In this document: piece after piece, positions 23,994-36,313 of the stretch
Layout of the letters: every line of letters starts with the position of its first letter
Numbering within the stretch: the first letter of the stretch is position 1
Assembly (NCBI GenBank): GCA_013180625.2
Contig: SNVD02004654.1
Location: forward strand, 62,001 to 126,000
Origin: Boswellia sacra
Taxonomy: Eukaryota > Streptophyta > Magnoliopsida > Sapindales > Burseraceae
Direction of reading: 5' to 3'
DNA: 64,000 bases
The notes under the pieces: model-generated
What the model was told of the DNA's origin: nothing
The model's database searches: none
What the model saw: the letters and a program-made list of their open reading frames with translations, nothing else
Program-made: the position numbers and the translations under genes

Positions 23994-24998
23994 ATGAATA
24001 AGATTGAGGAAACAAATAGTATAAAACCTGAAAAATTTAATGGACAAAATTTTAGGAGATGGCAAAGACAATTGAAATATTGGAGATGGCAAAGACAATT
24101 GAAATATTGGCTCACTGTTTTAGGTTTAATTTCAGCTATTGAACCAACTAGTCAACCTAGTGAACCATCTAGTCAACCTAGCAATACATCTACAACTCAA
24201 GAAGCCTCTAGTTCCACTTCTGCTTCCACAACTCAATTGTCAAAAGAGGAGATAGATTATCATTGTCACAATAGAATATTAAGTGCTTTATCATATCATC
24301 TCTATGATGTTTATGAAACTACCAAAAATGCCTTAGAATTGTGGAACACTCTTGAAGCAGTTTATGGAATAGAAGACACTAGTCTAGATAGATTTGCTGT
24401 TTCAAATTTTAATCTTTATAAAATGGTAGATTCTAAGCCTATTAGAGATCAAATTCATGAGTTCCAAGAACTTTTGAGAAGAGTTGAGAAAAATGGCACG
24501 ACTCTTAGTGAAGATTTTAAGGTGTCATGTTTAATTGAGAAATTACCTCCTAGTTGGTCTGATTTTTCCAAATCTTTAAAACATAGACAAGGAACTCTTT
24601 CCATGACACAAGTGATTAACTCACTTACAATTGAAGAAAATAATAGAGTTGGTACTTTTAATCAAATTGAAAGTACTAAAATAAACTTAGTTGAAAACAC
24701 AAAGAATTTCAAGAACAATAAGAGAAATGGTTTTCAACCTAGGAGAATGAGCTTTAAGAATAAGAATAATCAACATAATAGGTCTAAGAATTCTAAAGGC
24801 AAAGGGGATAGGATTTGCTATGTTTGTGGAAGGTCTAATCATGTGGCGAAGGATTGTTTTTACAAAAAGACAGAAGCCCACAAACATAAGCCCAAGCAAC
24901 ATCATAAAGATCAAAAGGATCAAGTACATGTCTTGGAAGAAGGAAGTCCAAGTGAACCAAATGAACCTCTCATTAGTATAATAATTCTAATTCTTTGA
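23994..24998 (+). pseudogene. Copia copy 2 gag with internal 27-bp tandem duplication
   Basis: ATG 23994 opens a gag frame that reads through the CCHC knuckle (CYVCGRSNHVAKDC). A perfect 27-bp tandem duplication (24055-24081 and 24082-24108) repeats the nine residues RWQRQLKYW in frame. A one-base deletion near 24978 shifts the frame and ends it at 24998, before the protease. Apart from these changes gag is open, unlike copy 1. Confidence 0.88.
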
Positions 24999-26057
24999 GC
25001 GTTAATTTTACTTATCAAAATAATGAATGGTGGTTAGATTCAAGCGCGAATATTCATGTTTGTTCTGATAGAAGTTATTTTAAAAATTATCAGAACTCAA
25101 GTGGACGAAGTGTGACCCTAGGCAATAATACTACCGCACAAGTACTTGGGATTGGAGATATTGAATTGAAGATGACATCTGGAAAGATTTTAATTCTGAA
25201 GGAAGTGCGTTATGTTCCTGAAGTGAGAAGAAATCTTGTTAGTGGGTCTTCTTTAGTTCAACAAGGATACAAAATTGTTTTAGAATCCAATAGAGTTGTA
25301 ATCTCTAAAAATAATGTATTTGTGGATAAAGGTTATGTTTGTGATGGTTTATTTAAGTTGAATAATTTTTCAAGATCTAATAAAGTTTCCAAAGTTTTTA
25401 ATATTGAAACTTCTAATATTTGGCATGGGAGACTTGGACATGTATCATTAAAGAAAATCAAAAGAATGATGGATCTTGACTTAATGCCTAAAGCTATAAT
25501 TCATTTTAAACATAAGTGTGAGATTTGTGTTCAAGCTAAACAACCTAGGAAGCCTTATAAGTCGATTGAGAGGACAACCCAAGTTTTAGAACTTATACAT
25601 AGTGATGTTTGTGATTCTAATCGATCACCAACTAGAGGAGGAAATAGATACTTTGTGACATTTATTGATGATTGTTCTAAGTATTGTTATGTATACTTGA
25701 TTAAGACTAAGGATGAGGTATTTGATAAATTCAAAGTATATAAAAATGAGGTAGAAAATCAATTAGATAAAAGAATTAAAAAGCTTAGATCTGATAGAGG
25801 TGGTGACTATATTTTAAGTGCTTTAAGTATTTTTTTGTGAAGAGAATGGTATTATTCATGAGTTAACTCCACCTTACTCACCACAATCTAATGGGGTTGC
25901 TGAAAGGAAAAATAGAACTTTGATGGATATGGTAAATTCTATGTTGTTAAGTTCTAGTTTACCAGATAATTTGTGGGGGGAAGCAATATTATCCGCATGT
26001 TTTATATTGAATAGAATAACGATTAAGGACTTAGAGAAAACTCCTTATGAAATTTAG
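24999..26057 (+). pseudogene. Copia copy 2 protease and integrase
   Basis: The protease motif is LDSSANIHVC, with Ser in place of the Gly of DSG. The pre-integrase zinc region is complete (HGRLGHVS, KCEICVQAK). The integrase core shows HSDVCD, FIDDCSKY and RSDRGGDY. An extra T in a T-run near 25832 shifts the frame; after it NGVAERKNRT supplies the catalytic Glu. TAG at 26055-26057 replaces TGG of copy 1. Confidence 0.87.
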
Positions 26058-27209
26058 AAAAGAAGAGTTCCTAATCTTAAAATCCTTAAAGTGTGGGGGT
26101 GCTTAGCTAAGGTTGGTATACCTGAACCTAAGAGAAAGAAAATAGGACCGAAAACAATAGATGCAGTTTTTATTGGATACACCCAAAATAGTAGTGCAAA
26201 TAGATTTTTAGTTATAAATTCTGAAGTTAGTGGAATATCTAATAACACAATCATAGAAGCTAGAGAAGCTAATTATTTTGAAGATATTTTTCCTTTTAAA
26301 ACTAGAGTTCAAAAAACCATTTGTGGTCCATCTACTTCAATTGATAATGAAAAAATACTTACTAATTTATCAGTTGATGAATCACAAGTTGAACGTAGGA
26401 GGAGTAAAAGACCTAGGAAAGAAAAGAATTTTGGAGAAGAATTTTATACTTACTTGGTGGAAGGAGATCCTAGTTCTTATAAAGAAGCTGTAACTTTCAT
26501 TGATGCACCTTTTTGGAAGGAAGCTATAAATAGTGAATTTGAATCTATAATTCAAAATAACACTTGGGTTTTAGTGGATCTTCCACCTGGGAACAAAGCA
26601 ATAGATTGTAAATGGGTCTTCAGAAAGAAGTTGAAATCGGATGGTTCTATAGATAAGTATAAGGCAAGGCTAGTAGCAAAAGGATTTACACAAAGAGAAG
26701 GAATAGACTATTTTGATACTTACTCACCAGTTTCTAGTATCACAACAATTAGGATTTTGATAGCTTTAGCTTCTATACATAATTTAGTTATTCATCAAAT
26801 GGATGTAAAGACTGCTTTTCTAAATGAAAATTTAGATGAAGAAATTTATATGAAACAACCTGAAGGTTTTATTGTGAAAGGACAAGAACACAAAGTTTGT
26901 AGGTTAGTTAAGTCTCTTTATGGTCTAAAACAAGCTCCAAAAGAATGGCATGAGAAGTTTGATGAAGTAGTTTTAAGTTATGGATTTACGATTAATGAAC
27001 ATGATAAGTGCGTATATTATAAAGAGATTAATGGAGCACATGTTATTTTGAGTTTAAATGTAAATGATATTTTGATTTTTGGATCGAACTTGGAGATAAT
27101 AAATGATGTAAAATCCTATTTGTCTAGAAACTTTGATATGGAAGATTTGGGTGAAGCAAATATGATTCTAGGCATGAGAATAAAGAAGACTTCTAAGGGT
27201 ATACTTTAG
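26058..27209 (+). pseudogene. Copia copy 2 reverse transcriptase, active site mutated to NVND
   Basis: One open frame of RT is present (DCKWVFRKKLKSDGSIDKYK, MDVKTAFLNENLDEEIYMKQ, SLYGLKQAPKEW). The catalytic YVDD is replaced by NVND at 27057-27068 (aat gta aat gat); copy 1 reads tat gta gat gat. Loss of the first Asp should abolish polymerase activity. The frame breaks near 27209 at the same A-run as in copy 1. Confidence 0.9.
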
Positions 27210-27226
27210 ATCAAAAAAAATCTATT

Positions 27227-28003
27227 GTGAAAATGTTAAAAAAGTTTGGATACTTTGATTCTAAGTCGGTATCTACTCCTTATGATTCTAAGATTGAGTT
27301 AAAGAAGAATCAAGGGGAACCAGTGTCTCAATTAAGGTATTCTCAAATTATAGGATCTTTGTTATATATAGCAAATAAAACTAGGCTTGATATATCATAT
27401 GCGGTGGGTAGACTTAGTAGATATACTCATAATCCTAGTGAAGAGCATTGGCTTGCTTTAGAAAGAGTGTGTAAATATCTTAAAGGAACAACTGATTACT
27501 CTTTATGCTATAAAGGATTTCCAAATGTTATCGAAGGATATAGTGATGCTAATTGGATTACAGACAATATAGATGTTAAATCCACAAGTGGTTATATATT
27601 TCTTTTAGGAGGAGCAGCTATATCTTGGAGTTCGAAGAAACAAACATTGATTTCTAGAAGTACTATGGAGTCTGAACTCATAGCTTTAGACACTACTTGT
27701 AAAGAAGCTAAATGGATCAAGAGTCTTTTCATGGAAATGCCTTTGGTGGTTAGGAATATATCATCTATTCCTATACATTGTGATTGTAAAGCAGTTATAG
27801 ATTTGGTGAAGCAAACTCACACCAACAAAAAGATGAGTAGACATATAAGAGTGAGATACAAGTCTGTGAGAAGTCTTTTAGGCAATGCCGTTGTAACTTT
27901 AGAGTTTATTAAGTCTGAGTTAAATATTGCTGATCAGTTAACTAAAGGGCTTTCCTTGAAAGCTACTAAAGAATTGTCGAGGGGGATGGGCCTAAGCTCA
28001 TAA
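27227..28003 (+). pseudogene. Copia copy 2 RNase H
   Basis: Open frame with the same landmarks as copy 1 (YSDANWITDNIDVKSTSGY, SRSTMESELIALD, HCDCKAVIDLVKQ), 258 codons. It is out of phase with RT. Confidence 0.87.
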
Positions 28004-28575
28004 GGGAGTCACCTAGGGAGGTAACCCAACCTCTGTGATTGGAGATCCCATGAAGGAGGTTCAATGGGTAGAAACAATCCATATTGCGTGACTTATTAAG
28101 CACTACTATTATGGAGATATCTTTGAGAAGATATACTCTAATTCATCCCTAAGGCAAAAGTACTTTATATGTGATGTTAAGGAAATGTATATTTACCTTG
28201 AATAAGTCCAAGGCAAGTATTTTCTCGCAAGGTATAGGTCACATATACCTTTGGAGGACTTACCTAAGTGAGAGTCGTCGTGAGGCCGCGACCGTGAAGA
28301 TTGAGCTGTCTTCTAAAAACTCTCATGAGAATCAAGATTGAGCGCATGGCCTTTAATAGCGCTAACCCGTAAAAAACCAAGTCTTTGTCGGTATTATGCG
28401 TGTGATAGCTTGAAGTTTGGTCAAGGAACTGAGTTCAAGATATAGTTCACTCAGGTACCTCAAAAAGATGCTATCAACACTAAGTGTAGGTTCAAGCTCG
28501 AAAGGCACCTACATTGATTGCATAATATAAGGTTGCAAAATTAATTTTTAAATTTCAAACCTTTTTGTGGGGGAT
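28004..28575 (+). other. Copia copy 2 3' untranslated region
   Basis: Conserved with 20518-21089. Of the three hairpins, only the third (aaggtata ... tatacctt) is intact; the first two have one stem mismatch each. It ends in gtgggggat before the LTR. Confidence 0.6.
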
Positions 28576-29150
28576 TGTTGGAATAAAAAAGGTTTTCAAT
28601 TTTATGAGTTATAAAACCTAATTGTGCATGAGTTACAAAATTCATTGCATGAGTTATAAAATTTGATTTTATTTGTAGGTTACATAATTTATATGCACAT
28701 TATGTTATGGGAGTTACACTATTAATCATAAAGGTTACAATGTCTAGGACACTAGTATATAAGGAGGTCTTTAGGTTCAATTTTTAGAGACTAATCATCA
28801 AAGCCATCACTTCCCCATTTTCAATTCCAAAATTCTACAATTTTGCAATTACGACTTGTAAGACTGGTTCATATTCTTCCTGTGATCGTGCTCATCGAGG
28901 AGAGTGGCTGAGAGCTATTGGGTTGTATCTTGGAGCCCTTGAGGACCATCTTTTACCCGCACAAAGGGGAGGACTCTTTGGCTTTAGGACAACGCTTCAC
29001 GCGTGCCTCTCATAGCACAGGCCAGATTTTTCTAACTTACTTTTATAGTTGTCACGTTTGTTATTTATTTTTTATTTTTTTAAATATATTTATTTATAAT
29101 ATTGGTTGAGCATGTGTTATTTGATGAATTGATAATATTTTTCTTTAACA
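28576..29150 (+). repeat. 3' LTR of copia copy 2
   Basis: It aligns with 22662-23237 and ends TTTCTTTAACA, directly followed by the GATTG target duplication. Confidence 0.92.
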
Positions 29151-29155
29151 GATTG

Positions 29156-32100
29156 TTGCTATTGCACCCCACTCTTAAACCAGCGTGTGTTTATTTATAT
29201 TTTTTGAGTTTTTGTTTTTAAAATTTTAAAAGAATGTGTGATTGATTTTAATTTTTTTTTAATTTTGAGAATGATATATGGTTGATTTTGATTTAAATGT
29301 ATTAAAAAATACGAGTTTTCAAAAAACAGAATTTGAAAAATGTAAACAAACAAAACTAAGTGTCTAATTTTGAATAACCAAATTTTCAGTTTTATTCAAC
29401 TCTTATTTTTTATCTCATTAGCCCCCATCTCAAAATAAAATGAGAGTAAACTTATAATAAAAATAAAATAAATAAGATAATTAATATAGAGTAAATGGAC
29501 TTAACAAAGACTCTTATTCTCTTCTTATCTATCTCTATCATTTTTCCATATTTTTTCTCTAAAAAAAATAATTTCATATTCTTCTTATCCTGATTATGTT
29601 CTCATCCATCCAATGTCAAGATTTAATCTACCCCCTCGAAATTTACGTAATCTTGAGTATATAGAAGTAGCTAGGTAACATGACTCTTTAGAATGTTTTG
29701 ATCTAACCTTAACTACTGGAACCTATGAAAAATTCCACTCGATAGATGACTTACGTAACTTGATCTGAATATTGAATATTGAAATTCAAAGTTAAGTTCA
29801 CTACTTGGTACCATGCTCTTTTGAGTACTCGATAGAAGTTATATAGCATGACTGTGATAACTTAATTTGACTTCATTTACTCTGAATATGTACTCTAAAC
29901 CTTGAAAAATTTTATTTGGTGGCTTTTCAATAATTCAAAATTCAATCCAAAATTACACTCTACAATATTAGTTTTCAAAAATATCAAAGTATGAGCAACC
30001 AAACGAAAATTCATTTTCATCAAAACAATCCCCTCTAAGCATTATTGAAGAGTCAATTTTTCATCGTGAGAATTGTGGCTAGCTAATGTTCTATCATAAA
30101 AATGGTCCTCGTCTTTTAGCGACAATATAACAAGAGAAATTTGCTACAAAATATATGGGTCCTTATAATATGTTTTGGGGGTGAACTACATGTCAGAACC
30201 AAAAATATTTCATCAATTTCTTTCATTTTATTTCTTAGAAAATAATAATTATCTAAGACGAAACTTCAAAGGTTTCATTGCAGAAAGAAAGTTTGATTCA
30301 GAAGGATAGTCAAGTGGAAAAGAAAACCAGTTGGAAGAGTATGAATTTATTAAGAATTATCTTCATCAATCTTTATATTTCTTCACTCTCATTCTGGCTC
30401 TAATCTATATTAAGAGAACTGAAGAATAATTATTAATTACCACAAACAAATATAGGGTGCATGTTTCTAAGAAAAAACAAAAGAGAGTATTGTGGAATTT
30501 AAAAAGTTGTAATAAGAGAGAATTTATTTTCAAAATTTTTATCTATTTTCAAAATTTTTAATTAGGAGATAAGAAGAGGTAGGGTTCCTTTAGTTTGACA
30601 ATTGGAGGCAAATAGCATGACTCAAAAATCAATATGCTTTTCAACGGGTGTGGCTATTGAAGGGTCCTAAATTAGACTGATATTTACTAAAATATCACAA
30701 TAGATTTATCAAAGTTAAAGGCAGTGTGTTTTTTTTCGAATAATTTTTTTTTTACAATTATGAGAATAAATTTTGTCGATAAAAGATTAGATTAAGATAT
30801 CTAAATGATTTTAAAAATTCAACGCTCGTACATAGTTTTTAAAATCGTAGTGACGAAATATTATAAATTGAATTGAGTTTTGTTAATTTATTATATATGC
30901 TTTTAATTTTTTTCTTTTAAAATTGGTATTGGCTTGCATTCTTTTAATAATATATGAAAATTTCAAAAATTTAATATTAGATCCAGTTTAATTAATAAAA
31001 TAAATAATAAATAAAATTTTAACACATTTAAAATATTTATTTTTTTTATACATTTTGAGGGATAAGATTTATTACGTGACCATATTCCCTAATTAGCTAC
31101 AATTTTTCTTTTCCTGTTTAATGAAATTTTGATATTTACTCAAAATAATTTAAATAAAATTATTTAGAAGTTAATTTCTTAACAAAAGTTTTCGGCCAGG
31201 AATATGCCCTTTCTCGAGCCCAATTCTCCTCAGACATTTATTGAGTGAATTAATTAGTTAAAAAAACAACTTTTATTAAATTCAATAAAAGTCCATCTTC
31301 TCTCTCTGACGTTTTTCACCTTTCTCTGGTTCTCTCTACTCTTCCAACCTCTCCGTCTACCAGAGAAAACACTGTTGCTGCTTCCATTCAGCCACGTTAC
31401 TGGCAGTCTCCTATGTCATCTCATTTGTCAAGTCACGTGACCCTGTCGTAGCCGGGCCAGTGGGCGTCATTGGGCTGTAAGGAAAGGCCGAACAAGTGCG
31501 TGATTTTTTTTTTTTTAACAAAAGAGGCCCATTTTAAGTTTTCTTTCTTTTTTTTTTTTCCTGCAACTAATGCCACTACATACATCATAAAAAATAAGAT
31601 AATCTATTTAAATATGATCAAGGCAATAATTTTTTATTGATCCGAAATACCATATCATCATGTATACGATAATTGACAGCCCAGTGACAATCTATTTACC
31701 TTTTGGTTGAACCAGTTCTTATTGTCAGCTTTGAGAATGGCAAGCTCTAACTTTTATTCGGCTCACGCACTAGCAATAGTCTATTTGCTAGAAGAGGGGC
31801 ACGTGCTTGTTTATTATGAGACTTCTTAAAAATCAAACATTGCTCTCACGGGGCCCACAGAGGCATAGACCTTAACCTTGCGGCCTAGTGCATTTCCGAG
31901 AATGTGTTGTGATTCCAGCTAAGTTAAAAGAACATTTATAATATCGGAAAAATTTTGTTGACTTTTAATATGAAATTAAAGATTCTCCCTTGATTCATTA
32001 AACTATTATTTGCCTCTCCCATTGATAGAAATATTTGTTAGATTTTTGAATCAAATCAACGTTTAAAACCAAATGAAAAAAAAAAAAGCCAAATGAACTA

Positions 32101-32364
32101 ATTAATTAGGGTAATTAAAATTGTCAAAATATTGTTATTTAAAAAAAATCCTAACATATTAATTTATTATTATTACTTAGCTTTTTTTTTTCAAACTGAT
32201 TAAAGTTTGAGATATACATATACGAGACTTGCTTACCATATTGTCTTACTGGTTAGGTGAGCTAATTCTATTAGAATTTGACATGTTATTATAGGAAATT
32301 AAAATAATAAAATATAAGGATTGAGAAAAATGAGGATATAAAAAAAAAGTAGCATTAATAACTT

Positions 32365-32412
<48 letters not shown>

Positions 32413-32465
32413 TAATATATATGAGAAAAATGAGGATATAAAAAAAAGTAGCATTAATAAAACTT

Positions 32466-32558
<93 letters not shown>

Positions 32559-32605
32559 GTATGTATATATAAATACATACATATACATATATATATGTAT
32601 ATGTA
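29156..32605. other. Unit A backbone, non-coding, with TA microsatellites
   Basis: This matches about 53210-56585 of unit B. No protein gene is supported. A GC-richer block at 31290-31500 contains the 10-bp palindrome gtcacgtgac (G-box at 31434-31439) and is conserved in B at 55500-55680. About 240 bp near 31030-31275 is missing from B. Near the right end there are two long (TA)n tracts (about 32370-32410 and 32470-32530) and a duplicated gagaaaaatgaggatataaa segment. Confidence 0.6.
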
Positions 32606-34025
32606 TGTGGCTCAATGACCCATAATTACGAATTTGCCCCTGATTTGAAATCCATTCAAAATTTCAGTTTTATTTGTAACGGCTTTTTTTTCTGAAAAGT
32701 ATGATTTTTAAATTTAAAACAAATCTATTCAAATTAACATTTTGCTTGTAACGACTTTTTCTTTTTAAATGCGATTTCAAAATTAAAAATAATAATTGTA
32801 ATTTTAAATTTTATAGAATTACAATTTTAGCCTCAGTTTTTAGTGTTACTTGAAATTATTAATTTACCATTGTTCATTAACTTAATAAAATTCTTTTAAA
32901 AAGTGCTTTTTTCTTTAATTCTCCTTATTCAGTAGCATTTGTTTCTAACAATATTAAAGGACATAATTCAACAAAATAATTTTGTGAAAATTATTAAAAT
33001 ACCAAAAACATATACTCAATTATTCTAATACACTTTAAAGTCATTTCAAATTCCTCAATTCCAACAAAGTTCAAAGGTTTAACATATTATACCAAAGAAA
33101 TCTAACTATACTTCAAAGCTCGAATATTCTACAGCCTTTCCTAAAATTTTTTTTAGCCACCTAATCATCGAAGTTGATTGACATCGGTTGCCGTCCGCAC
33201 AACAAAGAAGTGCTACCTCTACCGTAACCCAAACCACCAATTTTAAGAACTACGCACACCTTATAGTCGAGCTTCACCAGGTCCATTGAAGCTACCAAGG
33301 TTCCTTAAGTCCTTTCCGGAATGCAAATAATCCTAGCAAGTATAGGAGTAATCATCAGTGCATGATTAAGGAGTAAGTTAATTAGACAATCATCTCCAAC
33401 AAGTACCCTTCAAGGATCCCCAAGCCTACTTGCAATCACATTCCTCAATGCTCAACAATGACACTTCAAACATTGTCAAAAATTTTCAAACAAATAAGAG
33501 CACTAAGCAACAAACCCATTAACTCACTATAGTTCCACAAAAATTCCAAAACACATGAATCAACATCATGAGCAGGCCATTTAAATAACTCACTACAATT
33601 CAAGTTTAAGAACCATAAATATAACACACAAAGAGCAATTGGTATCAAAATATAAATGCAAATATCCAAAGAGCATACCTGAAAACAAAAAGAGCATAAG
33701 AATTTGTAGTAGGATACTTGCTAAACACATAAAATGCAAGCTGAACAAGCCTGCATAAAAAATTATAATATATATATTCATACTGAAAAATCATTCAATT
33801 TCACAACCAACTTCAAGTATCCAACTTACACTGTGAAAGCCGAAAAGCCATTTGAATGTAAATTCCAAATCGTAATACAAATACTCGATACACAACAAAT
33901 AATACTATAGGTTAATGCAATCGATGCGCACTAGAGGCATCGTGAACCTATCAATAAAAAACATAAAACTTATAATTTATCTTACAAATACTAAATTTTC
34001 TAAGAAATATGATTAAGAATTTCTT

Positions 34026-34763
34026 TTATACATATTCACTCCTTGTTTGGCACATCTCCTCATCAAAATTCTGAAAATTACGTTGCAAGAATGACTGCAT
34101 TAGCTCAAATTGTGCCTTCATATTATTATGTTCATCCTTCAAAGTGTCATGCTCGATCTTCAAATTGTTATGCTCGACCTTCAAACCATCATAGTCATTC
34201 TTCAATTCAACATATTGAGATTTTAGTGCATTCATCTCCTCTTGCCTTTCCACCTCATTCTGAGTAGAACTTTGGCATCTCAAATCTGATGGTGATGGCC
34301 CATGACCAAAAGTCTTAGAATATCCATGACCATCAGGTCCTAAAATATTGGTGAATATTTTATCCTTTACCACATTGGTTTGTTCTTCTTTAGGCAATTG
34401 AGATAGATGATCAGTGAATTGGCTCTACAAAAGAAGCATTCATATAAACAAAATGATTCAAAATTAAACTCAAAATAAATTATTGATTTGCAATACTTAC
34501 AATAATTTCATTGCTTTCATCATCAACTACCCTACCATCACGTCCCACTCTAGTCTCCATGAATACACTTATTCTATCTATACTTTTTCCCTTCTTTTTC
34601 ATCTACAAAATAATAAGGAACAAATTAGAAGAATAGAAAATTTAAAAAGTTAATATATTGATAATAAACTAACCTCTTCTCTTTTTTTAGCAAAAGAAGT
34701 TCGACCCGTCCTTGGAAGTACAGATTGTTGTGAACGATTAGCCTTATTCTTCGCCGCAATTGC
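34026..34763 (-). pseudogene. Ptta/En/Spm transposase C-terminal exons
   Basis: Minus strand, three in-frame exons with GT-AG borders: 34763-34674 (30 codons, KNKANRSQQSVLPRTGRTSF), 34602-34501 (34 codons, KSIDRISVFMETRVGRDGRV) and 34424-34026 (FTDHLSQLPKEEQTN, ILGPDGHGYSKTFGHGPSP, then a coiled coil rich in EHNNLK repeats). The NKANRS block, the THxxRDG-like block and the ILGPDxHGY block occur in this order in the plant En/Spm transposase family. The N-terminal half is not found, so this is a fragment. Confidence 0.72.
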
Positions 34764-36119
34764 CTACAAGTGATATATACAATTGGAAACAAAGCAAGCC
34801 TCCCTGCAGCCTCTCAGTTCAGGTAGAGCAAGCCTCTCTTCCAAAGTAGAGCATCACAACACAAGCAGCAAATACCTTATATGATTACAAATTACATGAA
34901 TATATCACAAATTTTATATATTTTATCAAGTTTCTCCCAGCTTCCTGTCCTTTTTTTTTTCTTTGGTATATCTTATCAAGTATGTCCTAAGTTTAAATCC
35001 TATGTTGCACATTGTACTAATAAAACAGAAAATAAAAGAGTTAAAAAACCAATCTATTTATTGATTTTTATATTTTTTGAGTTTTCATTTTTATCTCTTC
35101 ATGAAGCCAAACAGAAAGGTCTTTTAAGACAAGAACCTAATATCTGGTATATGATAAGTAGGGTAAAATATATTCATAAACATTCATATACAGTCACCAC
35201 AATTCAAAAATTAATAAACAAAAAATATATACATAGATATATGAGAGTTTGATGTACATATAGTCGTTTCAAACCAAAAAATAAAAGGGAGTTTGATTTA
35301 TATATAGTCGGTCGTTTCATATACAAAGAATCAGATTTCAAGCTCTGGAAGTTCACCATGTACAAAACAACAAAGTTAAAGAGACTTCTCGATGTTAAAC
35401 TATTACCACTCGGTACTTCTTAATGTTCGCTGAGACATTTTATCAAACAGTTAAAACAAGCAAAAAAAACCTATTCACTTCACCACTTGAAACTCCAACC
35501 ATCCTTGACAGTTCAACTTCAATAGTTCAATTGACCAGAGTTTAACTTAAAATCAATAGATCCTACATTCAAAAATGAATTATATGACGAGGTGAAAATA
35601 AATTCAAATAAAATATATAAATTACACAACAAATCTGCAAAAGAGAAACTGAGCACAGAGAGTTACTCACTGAAGCTTTCCCTCACACTTGTAAATGAAT
35701 CTTTCCTTCACACACCTGTTGAGACCACTCTCGAAACCAGAAGAAATGAAGGCTTTCACAGAACAAATCGAGCAAATAGAAACCAAATGTCAGCAAATGC
35801 AAATGCAACTACAAAAACCGCAATAAAAAACTTTAATCTACAGCAATTGCAAGAGTAAATAGTAACCTCAATCAGCAAATGCAAGAGTACAGCTAGAAGG
35901 AGAAGAGAAAGAGTAGAGAGCAAATGCAATGGCTGATGAATCTATGGCAAAACGCCTGATTAGAGAGGGAGAGATCTATGGTAAACGCAAATTTAAATCA
36001 CCAAAACGCAAAAACAAATGTGTGAATCAACAACTGCACTCTAAAAATTTACCGAAATGCGAGATCGCAAACAAAAACAAATGCAAAAGAATTGATTAGA
36101 GAGAAATCGCAACAGAGTT

Positions 36120-36310
36120 AACAAATGCGGAAGAATTGATGTTAGGGTTAACAAAAAAATTAGAAGTCATTTGCGTTGGGGGTAACACTGCCTTATTTGG
36201 GGGGGGGGGGAGGAGGGGGGAAGGAGGCGTCGTTCATGCAAAGTCATTTACGTCGGGTCTTAAAGTTGCCGCAAAAGAGCGACGTATAAAAGATTTTTTT
36301 TTTTGTAGTG
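36120..36310. repeat. CACTA subterminal repeats and a G12 homopolymer
   Basis: Two related blocks begin aagtcatttgcgttggg (36166) and aagtcatttacgtcggg (36241). GCGACGTA occurs at about 36280. A run of 12 G at 36199-36210, followed by further G tracts to 36226, could form a G-quadruplex or be a slippage product. Confidence 0.5.
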
Positions 36311-36313
36311 TTT

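Larger units (their letters stand above)
22662..29150 (+). mobile_element. Ty1/copia element, copy 2 (younger)
   Basis: The element is 6489 bp with 576- and 575-bp LTRs and a perfect 5-bp target duplication GATTG (22657-22661 and 29151-29155). It is the same family and orientation as 15243-21667. The LTRs differ at roughly 12-14 sites (about 2 percent by eye), so it is younger than copy 1. It is defective: one-base deletion near 24978, one-base insertion near 25832, TAG at 26055-26057, and RT active site NVND. Integrase keeps its catalytic Glu (GAA 25902-25904). Confidence 0.95.
32606..36310 (-). mobile_element. CACTA (En/Spm) transposon remnant, one end preserved
   Basis: This insertion is absent from unit B, where 56585-56652 occupies the site. 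The right edge ends tttttgtagtg at 36310, i.e. the element starts CACTACAAAAA on the minus strand, the CACTA signature. GCGACGT/ACGTCGG motifs follow inside, like subterminal transposase-binding repeats. Three exons of a Ptta/En/Spm transposase lie at 34026-34763 on the minus strand. The left end lacks a matching CACTA terminus and about 70 bp of flank present in B is missing, so that end was probably deleted. The left boundary is approximate. Confidence 0.7.

Noticed and set aside
15243..29150. A single nested or tandem retrotransposon array
   Set aside because: 994 bp of duplicated backbone (21668-22661) separates the copies, each with its own LTR pair and target duplication.
32363..32578. 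71-codon minus-strand ORF of alternating Tyr-Ile
   Set aside because: It is only the (TA)n microsatellite read as codons.
34881..35252. 123-codon plus-strand ORF in the CACTA element
   Set aside because: Low-complexity AT-rich composition, no domain, opposite strand to the transposase exons, and no counterpart elsewhere.
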